29,567 nucleotides of DNA from Propionivibrio sp. (lineage in GTDB: Bacteria > Pseudomonadota > Gammaproteobacteria > Burkholderiales > Rhodocyclaceae), in assembly GCA_003249625.1 (NCBI GenBank), contig QKII01000084.1, forward strand, positions 1 through 29,567, read 5' to 3'. Both the position numbers and the translations under genes were made by a program. A model generated the notes under the pieces. That model was not told the DNA's origin and did not search any database. It worked only from the letters and a program-made list of their open reading frames with translations. Shown here piece after piece: positions 18,776 to 27,635 of this stretch. The stretch's first letter is position 1. Each line of letters begins with the position of its first letter.

Positions 18776-20503
18776 ATGCCCTTCCTCGAAGAAAAACAAC
18801 GTTCTCGCGGGATAACCCTGCCGCCCAGCGGCTGGGTGCTGACCCTGCTGCTCGTCGTCTACATCTTCACCGGACTGATTGGTCACGATCCGTGGAAGCA
18901 CGACGACGCGATTTCGATCGGCATTGCCTTCGATATCGCCGAACACGGCAACTGGCTGACCCTGCAACTCGCAGGAAGACCGTACCCCGACGCACCGCTC
19001 TACTACTGGATTGCCGCAACGCTCGGACAGCTATTCTCCTGGCTGCTACCGTTCCACGACGCTGCCCGGCTGACCAGCGGCATCTTTACCCTGCTGACGC
19101 TTGAATTCATCCTGCTGGCCGCACGGGAACTGCACGGCAAGGAACAAGCTGCCGCCGCACCGTTGATTCTCGCCGGCAGCATTGGTTTTCTGTTCCATGC
19201 ACACGAGGCCCAGCCAATGCTGGCCGCGCTCTCCGCGCACGCGGCCGCGTATTGGGGACTTGCATTGTTGCCCCGCGCCCGCTGGCGCGCCGGCGTGATT
19301 TTTGGCGTCGCACTCGCCTTCGGCTTTCTGGCAAATGGTCTGCTGCCGATCCTGACGCTCGGACCTCTTGCCGTCATCACCTTGACGAAATCCGATTCTC
19401 CTTTGGCCGACACTGGAGCGCTTCTGGCGGGAATACTCGCAGGCGCGATTCCAAGCGGCCTCTGGCTGGCGGCGGTCAATAACGCTTCTCCGGAGTACCT
19501 GGCAGGCTTCTTTCAGGCAGAACTCACGGCTCTCTCCCGCCCGGTCACTCCGGGAACCAATCTCTCTCGTTATTTGGGATTGCTCCCTTGGTATGCCTGG
19601 CCAGCGCTGCCGCTCGCCGCGTGGTCGCTATGGAGCAAACGCAGAATGCTGGGGGCACGCGAAATCGCCATCCCGGCCATATCGTTCTTCTCCATTCTTA
19701 CCCTTCTCGTGAGCTTTGTCGGCATGCGCAGCGCAACCGCCCTGCTCCTGTTGCCACCACTGGTTTTGCTCGCGGTTCCCGGCTCCGGATCACTGCGACG
19801 CGGCGCGGCGAACGCCTTTAACTGGTTCGCGATGATCACCTTCACCCTGTTCGCGGCAATTGTCTGGATCGGCTGGAGCGCGCTGGCGTTCGGCTGGCCG
19901 GAACGATTGGCCCAACGTGCCGTCCGCCTTTATGCCGGATTCGTTGGCGGGTTCGACGCTCTGGCATTCTGCTTTGCCTTGGTGTTCACCGGTATCTGGT
20001 TCTGGATGATCGTCACGACACCAAGGTCGCCGATGCGCAGCATCATGCACTGGATGGCCGGCCTGACCCTGTTCTGGCTTCTCCTGGCCAGTCTGTGGAT
20101 GCCGTGGATCAACTACGGGAAGACCTTCCGCGCCGTTTCCGCATCACTGAAAACGGAACTGCCGGCGAAACTCGACTGCATTGCAGCATCCAACCTCCCG
20201 CTTGCCTTCCGAGCGTCTCTCGATTATTTCGAAGGCATCCGCACGCTGCCGCAAAAGAGCGACGAGGCTGCGAAATGCTCTTGGCTGCTGCTTCAAGGCA
20301 CCGTTCGCGATTCAGGCAGTCTTGCCGCCTCGGGTTGGAAAGAGGTGTGGAGCGGAAATCGACCAAGCGACCGGCGTGCGAGCGATAAATTCCATCTGTT
20401 CAAGCGCGCCCGCAAGGCAAACCCGCCGCCCAGCCTGACCAACCTCGAAGCGGAAACTCCACCGCCAGACGCGCTGACACCAACGCGCATTCCGGCAGAG
20501 TGA
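18776..20503 (+). CDS. Polytopic GT39/ArnT-like glycosyltransferase
   Basis: This inner-membrane protein of 575 residues has about ten to twelve hydrophobic helices from residue 21 to about 445, and a soluble C-terminal part of about 130 residues. It resembles lipid-linked sugar transferases of the ArnT/PMT superfamily. The first periplasmic loop has HDDAISIGIAFDI with the acidic pair D43/D44, which should hold the catalytic aspartate, and YPDAPLYYW (70-78). In ArnT that second motif contains EKPP, so the acceptor-phosphate lysine is missing here. The C-terminal tail (about 540-575) is Pro- and Thr-rich. The ATG at 18776 lies 34 bases after the rpmE terminator with only a weak ribosome binding site. 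Donor and acceptor cannot be deduced. Confidence 0.75.
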   Translation: MPFLEEKQRSRGITLPPSGWVLTLLLVVYIFTGLIGHDPWKHDDAISIGIAFDIAEHGNWLTLQLAGRPYPDAPLYYWIAATLGQLFSWLLPFHDAARLTSGIFTLLTLEFILLAARELHGKEQAAAAPLILAGSIGFLFHAHEAQPMLAALSAHAAAYWGLALLPRARWRAGVIFGVALAFGFLANGLLPILTLGPLAVITLTKSDSPLADTGALLAGILAGAIPSGLWLAAVNNASPEYLAGFFQAELTALSRPVTPGTNLSRYLGLLPWYAWPALPLAAWSLWSKRRMLGAREIAIPAISFFSILTLLVSFVGMRSATALLLLPPLVLLAVPGSGSLRRGAANAFNWFAMITFTLFAAIVWIGWSALAFGWPERLAQRAVRLYAGFVGGFDALAFCFALVFTGIWFWMIVTTPRSPMRSIMHWMAGLTLFWLLLASLWMPWINYGKTFRAVSASLKTELPAKLDCIAASNLPLAFRASLDYFEGIRTLPQKSDEAAKCSWLLLQGTVRDSGSLAASGWKEVWSGNRPSDRRASDKFHLFKRARKANPPPSLTNLEAETPPPDALTPTRIPAE

Positions 20504-20528
20504 CCCGCGACTGAAACCGCCTTCGCCT

Positions 20529-21074
20529 CTACAGGCGAATGAATTTTTCCCGGTAGTACTTCAATTCCTCGATCGACTCGCGGATGTCAGCCAGCGCCGT
20601 GTGCGCCGATTCCTTCTCGAAGCCCTTGGCCACCTCCGGCGTCCAGCGCCGGCAGAGCTCCTTCAAGGTACTGACGTCGATGTTCCGGTAATGGAACCAG
20701 TCCTCCAGCACCGGCATGTAACGCGCCATGAAACGCCGGTCCTGGCCGATCGAGTTGCCGCACATCGGGCTGACGCGTTTGGCCACGTAGTCCTGCATGA
20801 ACGCCAGCGCAGCCGCTTCGACCGCCGCCTCGTCAAGCGTCGAGGCGCGAACACGATCGATCAGCCCCGACTTGCCGTGCGTGTTCTTGTTCCAATCGTC
20901 CATCGCATCGAGAACTTCGTCCGACTGATGCACGGCCCAGACCGGCGATTCGGCAACGGTGACGAGATTGCTGTCAGTGACGATCATCGCCATCTCGATG
21001 ATGCGGTCGCGCTCCGGCTCAAGGCCGGTCATCTCCATGTCCAGCCAGACGAGATGATTTTCGCTCTGTGCCAT
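20529..21074 (-). CDS. orn: Oligoribonuclease
   Basis: This 3'-5' exoribonuclease degrades 2-5 nucleotide RNAs, including pGpG, the breakdown product of cyclic di-GMP. The 181 residues equal the E. coli length. All DEDDh catalytic residues are present: D12 and E14 in [10 protein letters not shown]112 in GQDRRFM, and H158 and D163 in HTALADI. The ATG at 21074 is chosen because the DEDD fold starts directly after it and AGAGGGA lies about 8 bases upstream; the longer open frame overlaps the divergent protease gene. It is divergent from the M48 protease, with 43 bp between the start codons. Confidence 0.97.
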   Translation of the reverse strand: MAQSENHLVWLDMEMTGLEPERDRIIEMAMIVTDSNLVTVAESPVWAVHQSDEVLDAMDDWNKNTHGKSGLIDRVRASTLDEAAVEAAALAFMQDYVAKRVSPMCGNSIGQDRRFMARYMPVLEDWFHYRNIDVSTLKELCRRWTPEVAKGFEKESAHTALADIRESIEELKYYREKFIRL

Positions 21075-21079
21075 ATAAT
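21074..21079 (+). promoter_or_regulatory. Candidate -10 element for the M48 protease gene
   Basis: A perfect TATAAT on the + strand overlaps the start codon of orn and lies 38 bases before the protease start codon. No good -35 is visible 16-18 bases upstream, so this is a weak call. Confidence 0.35.
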
Positions 21080-21117
21080 CAGTCCCTCTCGAAAAACCCG
21101 CATTCTGGCACAGCTTG

Positions 21118-22368
21118 ATGCTCAACTCCTTTTCAGTCGTTTTTCTTGCCGCGCTGGCCCTGATGGTCACGCTGCGACTCTGGCTCGGACTACGCCAAGT
21201 CACACACATCCTCCGGCATCGCGATGCTGTCCCGCCGCAGTTCGCCGAACGCGTATCGATCTACGCGCACCAGAAGGCCGCCGACTACAGTGTCGCCCGA
21301 ACCCGATTCGGTCGGTTGGGACTGGCCATGGAAATCATTGCCCTTCTCGCATTCACTTTCGGCGGCGGCTTGCAGTTTCTACATGATTTCTGGTCGGCAC
21401 GACTCGACGGGCTGTTCTACGGCGTGGCATTGATCATCAGCGTGATCGCTATCTCAGGCATTGTCGATCTCCCCCTGTCGCTTTACACACAGTTCGTCAT
21501 CGAGGAACGTTTCGGCTTCAACCGGATGACCCTGCGCCTGTTCTTTTCCGACCTCGCCAAGCAACTCGCATTAGGCGCCATCATCGGCATCCCGGTGCTG
21601 CTTGCCGTGCTGTGGCTGATGGCGCAGATGGGCGAACATTGGTGGCTTTACGTCTGGCTCTTCTGGTGCGGTTTCAACCTGCTGATACTGTTCATTTACC
21701 CGGCGTGGATCGCACCGTTGTTCAACAAATTCACGCCACTCGAAGACGCCGCTCTAAAGCAGCGTATCGAGGCGCTGCTGGCCCGCTGCGGCTTCGCCAG
21801 CTCCGGGCTGTTCGTGATGGACGGCTCGAAGCGCTCTGCGCATGGCAACGCCTACTTTACCGGCTTCGGCAAGACCAAGCGCATCGTTTTCTTCGACACG
21901 CTGCTCGGCCGCCTGCAGCCAGAGGAGGTGGAGGCCGTGCTCGCCCACGAACTCGGGCACTTCAGTCATCGACACATCGTCAAGCGGATCGTGATGATTT
22001 TCGCAATGACACTGTTGCTGCTCTACGCGCTAGGGCAACTGATGACTACCGACTGGTTTTTCACCGGCCTCGGGGTATCGCATGCTGCTGCGCACAACAC
22101 GGCGATGGCGCTGATCCTGTTCTTCCTCACCGTTCCGGTCTTCACATTCATCACCACACCGCTGGCCAGCCTGTTGTCCCGGCGCCACGAATACGAGGCC
22201 GACCGCTACGCTGCCGCACACGCATCGGCAACCGATCTGGTGCAGGCGCTGGTCAAGCTGTATGAGGACAACGCCGCGACGCTGACGCCGGATCCTCTGC
22301 ACTCCCTGTTCTACGATTCGCATCCGCCCGCCGCGCTGCGCATTGCCCGGTTGACCGCCTCGACGTGA
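21118..22368 (+). CDS. M48-family CAAX-type membrane metalloprotease (Ste24-like)
   Basis: This is an integral-membrane zinc protease of 416 residues with about six or seven hydrophobic helices. The zinc site is HELGH (277-281), and the third ligand E358 lies in HEYEAD (357-362), as in Ste24/CAAX prenyl protease 1. Typical family motifs include [19 protein letters not shown] around 117-135. Bacterial members probably act in membrane-protein quality control, since bacteria lack prenylated CAAX proteins; that role is inference. The ATG at 21118 was preferred to the TTG one codon earlier. The ribosome binding site is weak. Its last four bases overlap the GTG start of rsgA (GTGA), which indicates translational coupling. 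Confidence 0.92.
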   Translation: MLNSFSVVFLAALALMVTLRLWLGLRQVTHILRHRDAVPPQFAERVSIYAHQKAADYSVARTRFGRLGLAMEIIALLAFTFGGGLQFLHDFWSARLDGLFYGVALIISVIAISGIVDLPLSLYTQFVIEERFGFNRMTLRLFFSDLAKQLALGAIIGIPVLLAVLWLMAQMGEHWWLYVWLFWCGFNLLILFIYPAWIAPLFNKFTPLEDAALKQRIEALLARCGFASSGLFVMDGSKRSAHGNAYFTGFGKTKRIVFFDTLLGRLQPEEVEAVLAHELGHFSHRHIVKRIVMIFAMTLLLLYALGQLMTTDWFFTGLGVSHAAAHNTAMALILFFLTVPVFTFITTPLASLLSRRHEYEADRYAAAHASATDLVQALVKLYEDNAATLTPDPLHSLFYDSHPPAALRIARLTAST

Positions 22369-23234
22369 AGCTCGACGGCACCGTTATTGCCGCGCACGGC
22401 CGGCACTATCTCGTCGAACTGGCCGACGGCAGCACTCTCCCCTGCTTTCCGCGCGGGAAAAAAAGCGATCTGGCCTGCGGCGACCACGTCACCGTCACTC
22501 GCAGCGGCGATAATCAGGGCGTCATCGACAGTACTCTGCCGCGGCAAACACTGCTCTACCGTTCGAACGAATACCGGCAGAAACTGATTGCCGCGAATGT
22601 CACGCAGATCGTCATCGTCGTCGCCACCGAGCCGTCCTTCTCCGAAGAGCTCATTACCCGCTGCCTTGTCGCTGCCGAGAGTCAGGACATCCGCGTACTG
22701 ATCGTGCTGAACAAGTGCGACCTGAACGAGCGTCTTCCGCAAGCCGAAGCGACACTCGCGCCCTTTGCGCGACTCGGCTACCCGCTACTGCAGCTCTGCG
22801 CCAAAACAAGCGTCGAGCGCCTGCGCTCGCTACTTGCCGGGCAGACGAGCGTGCTCGTCGGCCAGTCAGGCATGGGTAAATCAACGCTGGTCAACGCACT
22901 GATTCCCGATGCCAACGCCCGAACCCGGGAGATTTCAGAGGCACTCGACTCCGGCAAACACACCACTACGCACGCCACGTTGTACCGCATCGACGAGAAA
23001 ACAGCCCTCATCGACTCTCCCGGCCTGCAGGAGTTCGGACTGCATCACCTGTCGAACAGCGAACTCGAACACGGATTCCGCGAGTTGCGTGAGTTCGTCG
23101 GCCAATGCCGCTTCCGCAACTGCCGACACGACAAGGAACCGGGCTGCGCCATCCGTGAAGCCGTCGAATCCGGGCAAATTGACGCCGGACGCTACGCAAG
23201 TTTCCGCGCGCTTTTTCGCGAAACCGCGCAATAG
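22365..23234 (+). CDS. rsgA: Ribosome small-subunit-dependent GTPase RsgA (YjeQ)
   Basis: This circularly permuted GTPase acts as a late maturation factor of the 30S subunit. The 289 residues carry an N-terminal OB-fold (about 1-65). The GTPase motifs come in permuted order: NKCD at 116-119 (G4), the P-loop GQSGMGKST at 166-174 (G1), and DSPG at 217-220 (G3). The C-terminal zinc finger C248-x4-C253-x-H255-x5-C261 is complete. The start is GTG, overlapping the stop of the M48 protease gene by four bases. The N-terminus is short compared with E. coli RsgA, which is usual in betaproteobacteria. Confidence 0.96.
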   Translation: MKLDGTVIAAHGRHYLVELADGSTLPCFPRGKKSDLACGDHVTVTRSGDNQGVIDSTLPRQTLLYRSNEYRQKLIAANVTQIVIVVATEPSFSEELITRCLVAAESQDIRVLIVLNKCDLNERLPQAEATLAPFARLGYPLLQLCAKTSVERLRSLLAGQTSVLVGQSGMGKSTLVNALIPDANARTREISEALDSGKHTTTHATLYRIDEKTALIDSPGLQEFGLHHLSNSELEHGFRELREFVGQCRFRNCRHDKEPGCAIREAVESGQIDAGRYASFRALFRETAQ

Positions 23235-23334
23235 TGCGATAAACGTAGTCAACGAGAGACAAAAGCTGCGATTGGCTCGTTACATCGTGATAAGCTGTGC
23301 CGCCCCTTTGGATTAAAACAGCTTCATACGCGCT

Positions 23335-23748
23335 ATGGATACGCCCGTCACAACACCGGCACAAGACGCCCGCAACTTGCTGAAAACGCTGCAGGAGCGT
23401 TTCCAGGTTTTTCGTGATTTTCAGCCACTCGCCATCGGAATCGACAAGCAGTTGATTGCGACCGACGCCAACATCAACCGCAAGGTTCTGCGCCTCGCCC
23501 TTGGCATGCACACCAATTCGTACCGCTATCTGAAGTCGATGGAGAAGGCGACCCAGCGCTTCAACCTTGATGGAACGCCAAGCGCCGAGGTCCCTGAAGA
23601 GCATCGCAAGCACGCCGCCGACATCCTGCGTGAGCGCTTCAAGAAAGAAGTTGCCCGGCGCAAGGCGCAAAGGGAAGCGGAAGCCGCGGAAAAACAGCGC
23701 ACCGAAAAACTGAACCAACTGGTCCAGAAGTTCGGCAAGAAAAACTAG
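23335..23748 (+). CDS. ProQ/FinO-family RNA chaperone (minimal form)
   Basis: This 137-residue protein consists of one ProQ/FinO domain (about 10-105) and a short, highly charged C-terminal helix rich in Lys, Arg and Glu. Typical family features are FQPLAIGI near residue 30, the INRKVLRLALGMHTNS segment and YLKSM. It lacks the C-terminal Tudor-like domain of E. coli ProQ (232 residues). Such proteins bind structured sRNAs and mRNA 3' ends. The ATG has no visible Shine-Dalgarno sequence. It lies 100 bp after rsgA and converges with the ccoH gene. Targets are unknown. Confidence 0.9.
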   Translation: MDTPVTTPAQDARNLLKTLQERFQVFRDFQPLAIGIDKQLIATDANINRKVLRLALGMHTNSYRYLKSMEKATQRFNLDGTPSAEVPEEHRKHAADILRERFKKEVARRKAQREAEAAEKQRTEKLNQLVQKFGKKN

Positions 23749-23875
23749 TAGTCAGTTACGCTGGTTTGCGTGGATGCCGAGTTGCGCATCCGCACCCCGG
23801 ACGCGTGAAGCGTATGAGCATGCGGTGCATGCCGAGGGTGGTGGGATCTGCGTGACTGAGTACTGGACCGGCCAG

Positions 23876-24394
23876 CTACTCGGGCAACTTTCCGAGAGGC
23901 AGTTTTGCCTGCTTTGCCGTATCCCACTCTGCCATGAGGCGCCACGCACGCGAGGGATCCTGCAATACGACATTCCAACGCCCCGCGATATCGGTGGTAA
24001 GCGGCGCCGCGTAGACGCCACTGTTCTCCGCCAAGGACAGCCGGAACGACTGATCACGGCCGCTCCGCGTCGGGTGCAACAGATCCAGTTGTAGCGTTTC
24101 CGGCAGTTGCGCAAACTTGCCTGACTGGAGCGAAACCCGAAGAAGCCGGCGGCCCGAATCGATCGACACCGCAGCCGTCACACCCAGCGCCGCCGCCAAC
24201 CGGTCGCGCGCCGTCACCTGATTGATGGCCAGTCCCTGTTTGTAATAGTCATCAGCCACCAGTCCGTCATTGCTGCGAAGCGCCAGCCAGAGCGTGATCG
24301 CCGCAGCGACGATCACAACGAACGGGCCGGCCATCAACAGCCAGGGCCAAGGGTGCCGATACCAGGGAACAACGGGAGCAAGCGGAGGCGTCAT
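23876..24394 (-). CDS. ccoH: cbb3 oxidase assembly protein FixH/CcoH
   Basis: This 172-residue protein has one membrane helix (about 17-39) and a periplasmic domain containing ADDYYKQGLAINQ (47-59), the FixH hallmark. CcoH binds assembling cbb3 oxidase and is needed for its stability. Its ATG overlaps the ccoG stop by four bases (ATGA), so it is translationally coupled. It is the last gene of the cluster; the copper ATPase gene ccoI and ccoS, which often follow, are not here. Downstream lies a 127-bp gap to the convergent proQ-like gene, with no clear intrinsic terminator. Confidence 0.92.
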   Translation of the reverse strand: MTPPLAPVVPWYRHPWPWLLMAGPFVVIVAAAITLWLALRSNDGLVADDYYKQGLAINQVTARDRLAAALGVTAAVSIDSGRRLLRVSLQSGKFAQLPETLQLDLLHPTRSGRDQSFRLSLAENSGVYAAPLTTDIAGRWNVVLQDPSRAWRLMAEWDTAKQAKLPLGKLPE

Positions 24395-25803
24395 GGCATG
24401 TAGAAGGTTGATTTTTCCTGAACGGCGATACGGTCGTTTTCAAGGGAGCGAACGTCGAAGACGATCTTGTTCGACCCCTTTTGCGCCCCCCCGTCCTTGA
24501 CCGACGCCACCACGACGAAGTTCCGGTTCGATGCGGCAGGAACCTCCAGTACCGCCCCGCCAACAATCGCAATTCCGTCGATTCCCTCGACAGCCACCGC
24601 GTAGCGATGCGGCGCCTCGTCGGTGTTCATCACGTGCAGTTGAAACACGTTCTCGATCTGCTCGTCATCCGCCTCACGGTACAGCGTTGCCCTGTCTCGA
24701 ATCACATCGACTTTGAGCGGCAGACGAGTGGCCAGGCTCCACAGCGTGGCACCAACGATCAACAACAGGATCGACGCGTAGATCAGGGTACGCGCCCGCA
24801 ACAGATGCCCGACGATATCGCTGCCAGAATAGTGTCGCGCCAAGGCATTCTCCGTCGAATAACGGATCAGGCCGCGCGGGAGTTTGACCTTGTCCATGAC
24901 CTCATCGCACGCGTCGATACACGCCGCGCAGGCGATGCACTCGAGTTGCAATCCCTTGCGGATATCGATGCCTGTCGGGCAAACCTGCACGCACACGCCG
25001 CAGTCGATGCAGTCGCCTAATACAACCGACGGATCGGCGTTCTTGCGGCGCGGACCCCGCGGCTCCCCGCGTTGCAGGTCGTAACCGATGATCAGCGTGT
25101 CGGGGTCGAACATGACGCCCTGAAAGCGAGCGTAGGGGCAAAGATATTTGCACATCTGCTCGCGCATGAAACCGGCCATCAGATACAGAAAACCCGAATA
25201 GAAGCAAATCCAGAAGATTTCCCAGCCGCCCAACGTGAAAGCGCCGACCGACTGCGCAAGTTCGCGAATCGGCGAAAAATAGCCAACGAAGGTAAATCCG
25301 GTCCACAACGCAACCACACTCCAAAGCAGGTGCTTGACCAGCTTCAGGCGGAATTTGCGCGCTGACATCGGCTGGGCATCCAGCTTCATTCGAGCCGGAC
25401 GATCACCCTCGATGCGGCGCTCGATCCACATGAAAATCTCTGTATAGACTGTCTGCGGACAGGCGTAACCGCAGAACAGGCGCCCGCCGATCGCCGTCAC
25501 CAGAAACAGCGCATAGGCCGAAATGACCAGCAGGACAGCCAAGTAAATCGCGTCCTGCGGCCAGAAGACCATCCCGAAAATGTAGAACTTGCGTTCGACC
25601 AGGTGGAACAGCACCGCCTGCCGACCGCCCCAGTCCAGCCAGCACAATCCGTAGAACAGCACCTGGGTGAACCACACCATGATCCAGCGCCAGTTGTTGA
25701 ACAGCCCGCGTACGCTGCGGGCGTAGACCTTTCGCCGCTTCTCGTAGAGACCGGCCGCAGCCGTATTGACCGGTTGGGGTTGGGGCGTAGCCATCTTGCT
25801 CAT
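24391..25803 (-). CDS. ccoG: cbb3 oxidase maturation ferredoxin CcoG (FixG/RdxA)
   Basis: This membrane-bound iron-sulfur protein is described as a cupric reductase that helps supply Cu(I) to the CuB site of cbb3 oxidase. The 470 residues have membrane helices at about 41-60, 84-105, 160-177, 195-212 and 337-354. Two 4Fe-4S binding sets follow, C265/C268/C271/C275 and C289/C292/C295/C299. Two further CxxxC pairs occur in or beside helices, C111/C115 (FCGYACPQ) and C218/C222 (CKYLCPY). The C-terminal ~110 residues form a periplasmic Ig-like domain. The ATG at 25803 has a poor ribosome binding site; a second ATG three codons later is possible. It lies 67 bp after ccoP and overlaps ccoH. Confidence 0.96.
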   Translation of the reverse strand: MSKMATPQPQPVNTAAAGLYEKRRKVYARSVRGLFNNWRWIMVWFTQVLFYGLCWLDWGGRQAVLFHLVERKFYIFGMVFWPQDAIYLAVLLVISAYALFLVTAIGGRLFCGYACPQTVYTEIFMWIERRIEGDRPARMKLDAQPMSARKFRLKLVKHLLWSVVALWTGFTFVGYFSPIRELAQSVGAFTLGGWEIFWICFYSGFLYLMAGFMREQMCKYLCPYARFQGVMFDPDTLIIGYDLQRGEPRGPRRKNADPSVVLGDCIDCGVCVQVCPTGIDIRKGLQLECIACAACIDACDEVMDKVKLPRGLIRYSTENALARHYSGSDIVGHLLRARTLIYASILLLIVGATLWSLATRLPLKVDVIRDRATLYREADDEQIENVFQLHVMNTDEAPHRYAVAVEGIDGIAIVGGAVLEVPAASNRNFVVVASVKDGGAQKGSNKIVFDVRSLENDRIAVQEKSTFYMP

Positions 25804-25837
25804 GAGGACGCTCTGTACCGAATTGCCGAAAAAGGTT

Positions 25838-25857
25838 GGCGGCCAAAAAAAGCCGCC
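25838..25857 (-). other. Hairpin between ccoP and ccoG
   Basis: On the minus strand GGCGGC and GCCGCC form a 6-bp stem around an 8-base T-rich loop, starting 13 bases after the ccoP stop and followed within a few bases by a TTTTT run. It may partly end transcription after ccoNOQP or protect that mRNA, lowering ccoGH expression relative to the structural genes. Confidence 0.5.
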
Positions 25858-25870
25858 CGGAATAACCCGC

Positions 25871-26800
25871 TTATTTCCCTGCAGCGCCGGAACTCAGGCC
25901 CAGCACGTAAGCTGCCAGGACGTGAATCTTCGCATCGCCAAGGAAGTCCTTCCACGCCGGCATCTGATTGTTACGCCCATTTACGATGGTCTCGACGATC
26001 TTCGCCTCGGAACTGCCATAGAGCCAGACCCTGTCGGTCAAATTTGGAGCGCCAAGTGCTGTCATTCCCTTGCCATCCGCTCCATGACAGGCGAAACAAA
26101 CGGCTCCGAAACGCTCCTTGCCCTTCGCTGCCAGTTCCGCGTTGTGCGAAAGTCCGGAGAGCGAACGAACGTAGTTGGCAATTTCTTTCGCACCAGCTTC
26201 TCCACCCACGGCATCGGGATTGCCGCCGTACGGTGGCATCATGCCGATCCTGCCGGTGGTGATCGTTTCCACAATCTTCTCCGGTTCGCCTCCCCACAGC
26301 CAGTCCTTGTCGGTCAGGTTGGGATACCCCTTGTCGCGCGATCCCTGCGCCGTCGCCCCGTGACACTGCATGCAGTAGGTCTGGTAGAGCCGCCCGCCCA
26401 TCTCCATGGCGTCCTTGTCGGCCGCTACCGTCGCGAGATCCATCTTCAGGTATTTCTCGAACAACGGCCGGATTTCCGCCTCGACACGCTCGACCTCCTT
26501 CTTGTGCTCGTTTGCGGTGCTCCAGTTGAACACGCCCGGGAAACGCCCGAGCGCCGGATAAAGAGCGACATAGACAAGCGCGAAAACGACCGTGGCGTAA
26601 AACAACCACATCCACCAGCGCGGCAACGGGTTGTTGTATTCCTCGAGTGTTTCATCCCAAACGTGGCCAGTCGTATCGGTGGTCGGCCCGCCGCGCCGCG
26701 CCAGACTCTGCGTCCACAAGAAGATGGCGCAGGCCACGATGCTGATCAGGACGATCAGGATGATGTACCAGTTCCAGAACTCGTTAACGAAGTCGCTCAT
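25871..26800 (-). CDS. ccoP: cbb3-type cytochrome c oxidase subunit III (diheme)
   Basis: This diheme c-type cytochrome subunit takes electrons from soluble cytochrome c. The 309 residues have two membrane helices (about 11-31 and 63-83) and a periplasmic part with two cytochrome c domains. The heme sites are CMQCH (143-147) and CFACH (235-239). Axial methionines are probably in GMMPP (186-190) and NQMPAW (279-284). The start has AAGGAAA 8 bases upstream, and its ATG overlaps the ccoQ stop (ATGA). Confidence 0.97.
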   Translation of the reverse strand: MSDFVNEFWNWYIILIVLISIVACAIFLWTQSLARRGGPTTDTTGHVWDETLEEYNNPLPRWWMWLFYATVVFALVYVALYPALGRFPGVFNWSTANEHKKEVERVEAEIRPLFEKYLKMDLATVAADKDAMEMGGRLYQTYCMQCHGATAQGSRDKGYPNLTDKDWLWGGEPEKIVETITTGRIGMMPPYGGNPDAVGGEAGAKEIANYVRSLSGLSHNAELAAKGKERFGAVCFACHGADGKGMTALGAPNLTDRVWLYGSSEAKIVETIVNGRNNQMPAWKDFLGDAKIHVLAAYVLGLSSGAAGK

Positions 26801-27000
26801 GATGTTTTCCTTTGTTCCTCAACGGAAGAAAAACCACGTTCGGCGCGCTCGGCATCGACATCCGAGAACGGCAGATTGGCGGCTTCCTCGAAGCGCTTCT
26901 TGCTGCTCTTGAGGCCATAGGCCCACCAGACGATGCCGAGGAAGGTGACGAACGACAGAACCGTCACCGCGGAACGCAAGTCGTTGATATTGATCTCCAT
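26797..27000 (-). CDS. ccoQ: cbb3-type oxidase subunit CcoQ
   Basis: This 67-residue single-helix protein stabilises the cbb3 complex. The membrane helix spans about 10-29, followed by a charged cytoplasmic tail (KSSKKRFEEAANLPF). The ATG at 27000 was chosen, with AGGA just upstream; the longer open frame begins inside ccoO. It starts 4 bp after the ccoO stop and overlaps ccoP by four bases. CcoQ proteins are poorly conserved, and position plus the helix-and-tail pattern make the call. Confidence 0.92.
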   Translation of the reverse strand: MEININDLRSAVTVLSFVTFLGIVWWAYGLKSSKKRFEEAANLPFSDVDAERAERGFSSVEEQRKTS

Positions 27001-27004
27001 GGTC

Positions 27005-27619
27005 CTAGCGAACTCCCTTGAGTTCAAGCCCGAGGCCCTGCAGGTAGGCAATCAGCGCGTCCATTTCCGTCTTGCCTTCGAGTTCCTTGGCCGCCCCCGA
27101 AATTTCTGCGTCGGTATAGGGCACGCCAACCTTGCGCAAGGCTTCCATCTTGGCGGAGATACCAGCGGCGTCGGCCGGGTTCTTGGCAAGCCAGCCAAAT
27201 GCCGGCATGTTCGACTCGGGAACCACGTCACGGGGATTGTTCAGGTGCGCGCGATGCCACTCGTCCGAGTAGCGCCCACCAACCCGGGCAAGATCAGGCC
27301 CGGTGCGCTTCGAGCCCCACTGGAACGGATGGTCATAGACGAATTCGCCGGCCACCGAGTAGTGGCCGTAACGCTCCGTTTCAGCGCGGAACGGGCGGAT
27401 CATCTGCGAATGGCAGAGGAAGCAGCCCTCGCGGATGTAAATGTCGCGCCCGGTCAGGCGCAAGGGACTGTAAGGTTTCAGTCCCTCGACCGGCGTGGTG
27501 GTCGACTTCTGGAAAAACAGCGGCACAATCTCCAGCAACCCGCCGACGCTGACCACCAGGACGGTCAGAACAACCAGCAGGGCCAGGTTGCGTTCGATCG
27601 AATCGTGCGTCAGTTTCAT
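27005..27619 (-). CDS. ccoO: cbb3-type cytochrome c oxidase subunit II (monoheme)
   Basis: This membrane-anchored monoheme cytochrome c passes electrons from CcoP to CcoN. The 204 residues have one N-terminal helix (about 11-34) and a single heme site CFLCH (66-70). The axial methionine is M138 in SNMPAF, and [16 protein letters not shown] is a family hallmark. The ATG at 27619 has a GGGGGA ribosome binding site and starts 16 bp after the ccoN stop. Confidence 0.97.
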   Translation of the reverse strand: MKLTHDSIERNLALLVVLTVLVVSVGGLLEIVPLFFQKSTTTPVEGLKPYSPLRLTGRDIYIREGCFLCHSQMIRPFRAETERYGHYSVAGEFVYDHPFQWGSKRTGPDLARVGGRYSDEWHRAHLNNPRDVVPESNMPAFGWLAKNPADAAGISAKMEALRKVGVPYTDAEISGAAKELEGKTEMDALIAYLQGLGLELKGVR

Positions 27620-27635
27620 TTTCCGATTCCCCCTA

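Noticed and set aside
23749..23875. Short repeats and palindromes (GGATGC/GCATCC, GCATGC) in the gap between the convergent proQ-like and ccoH genes
   Set aside because: Stems are only six bases with no T-tract, so neither a terminator nor a mobile-element end can be claimed.
25766..26920. 384-codon open frame on the + strand opposite ccoG and ccoP
   Set aside because: It runs across two well-defined cytochrome oxidase genes and has no recognisable motif; it is an antisense shadow.
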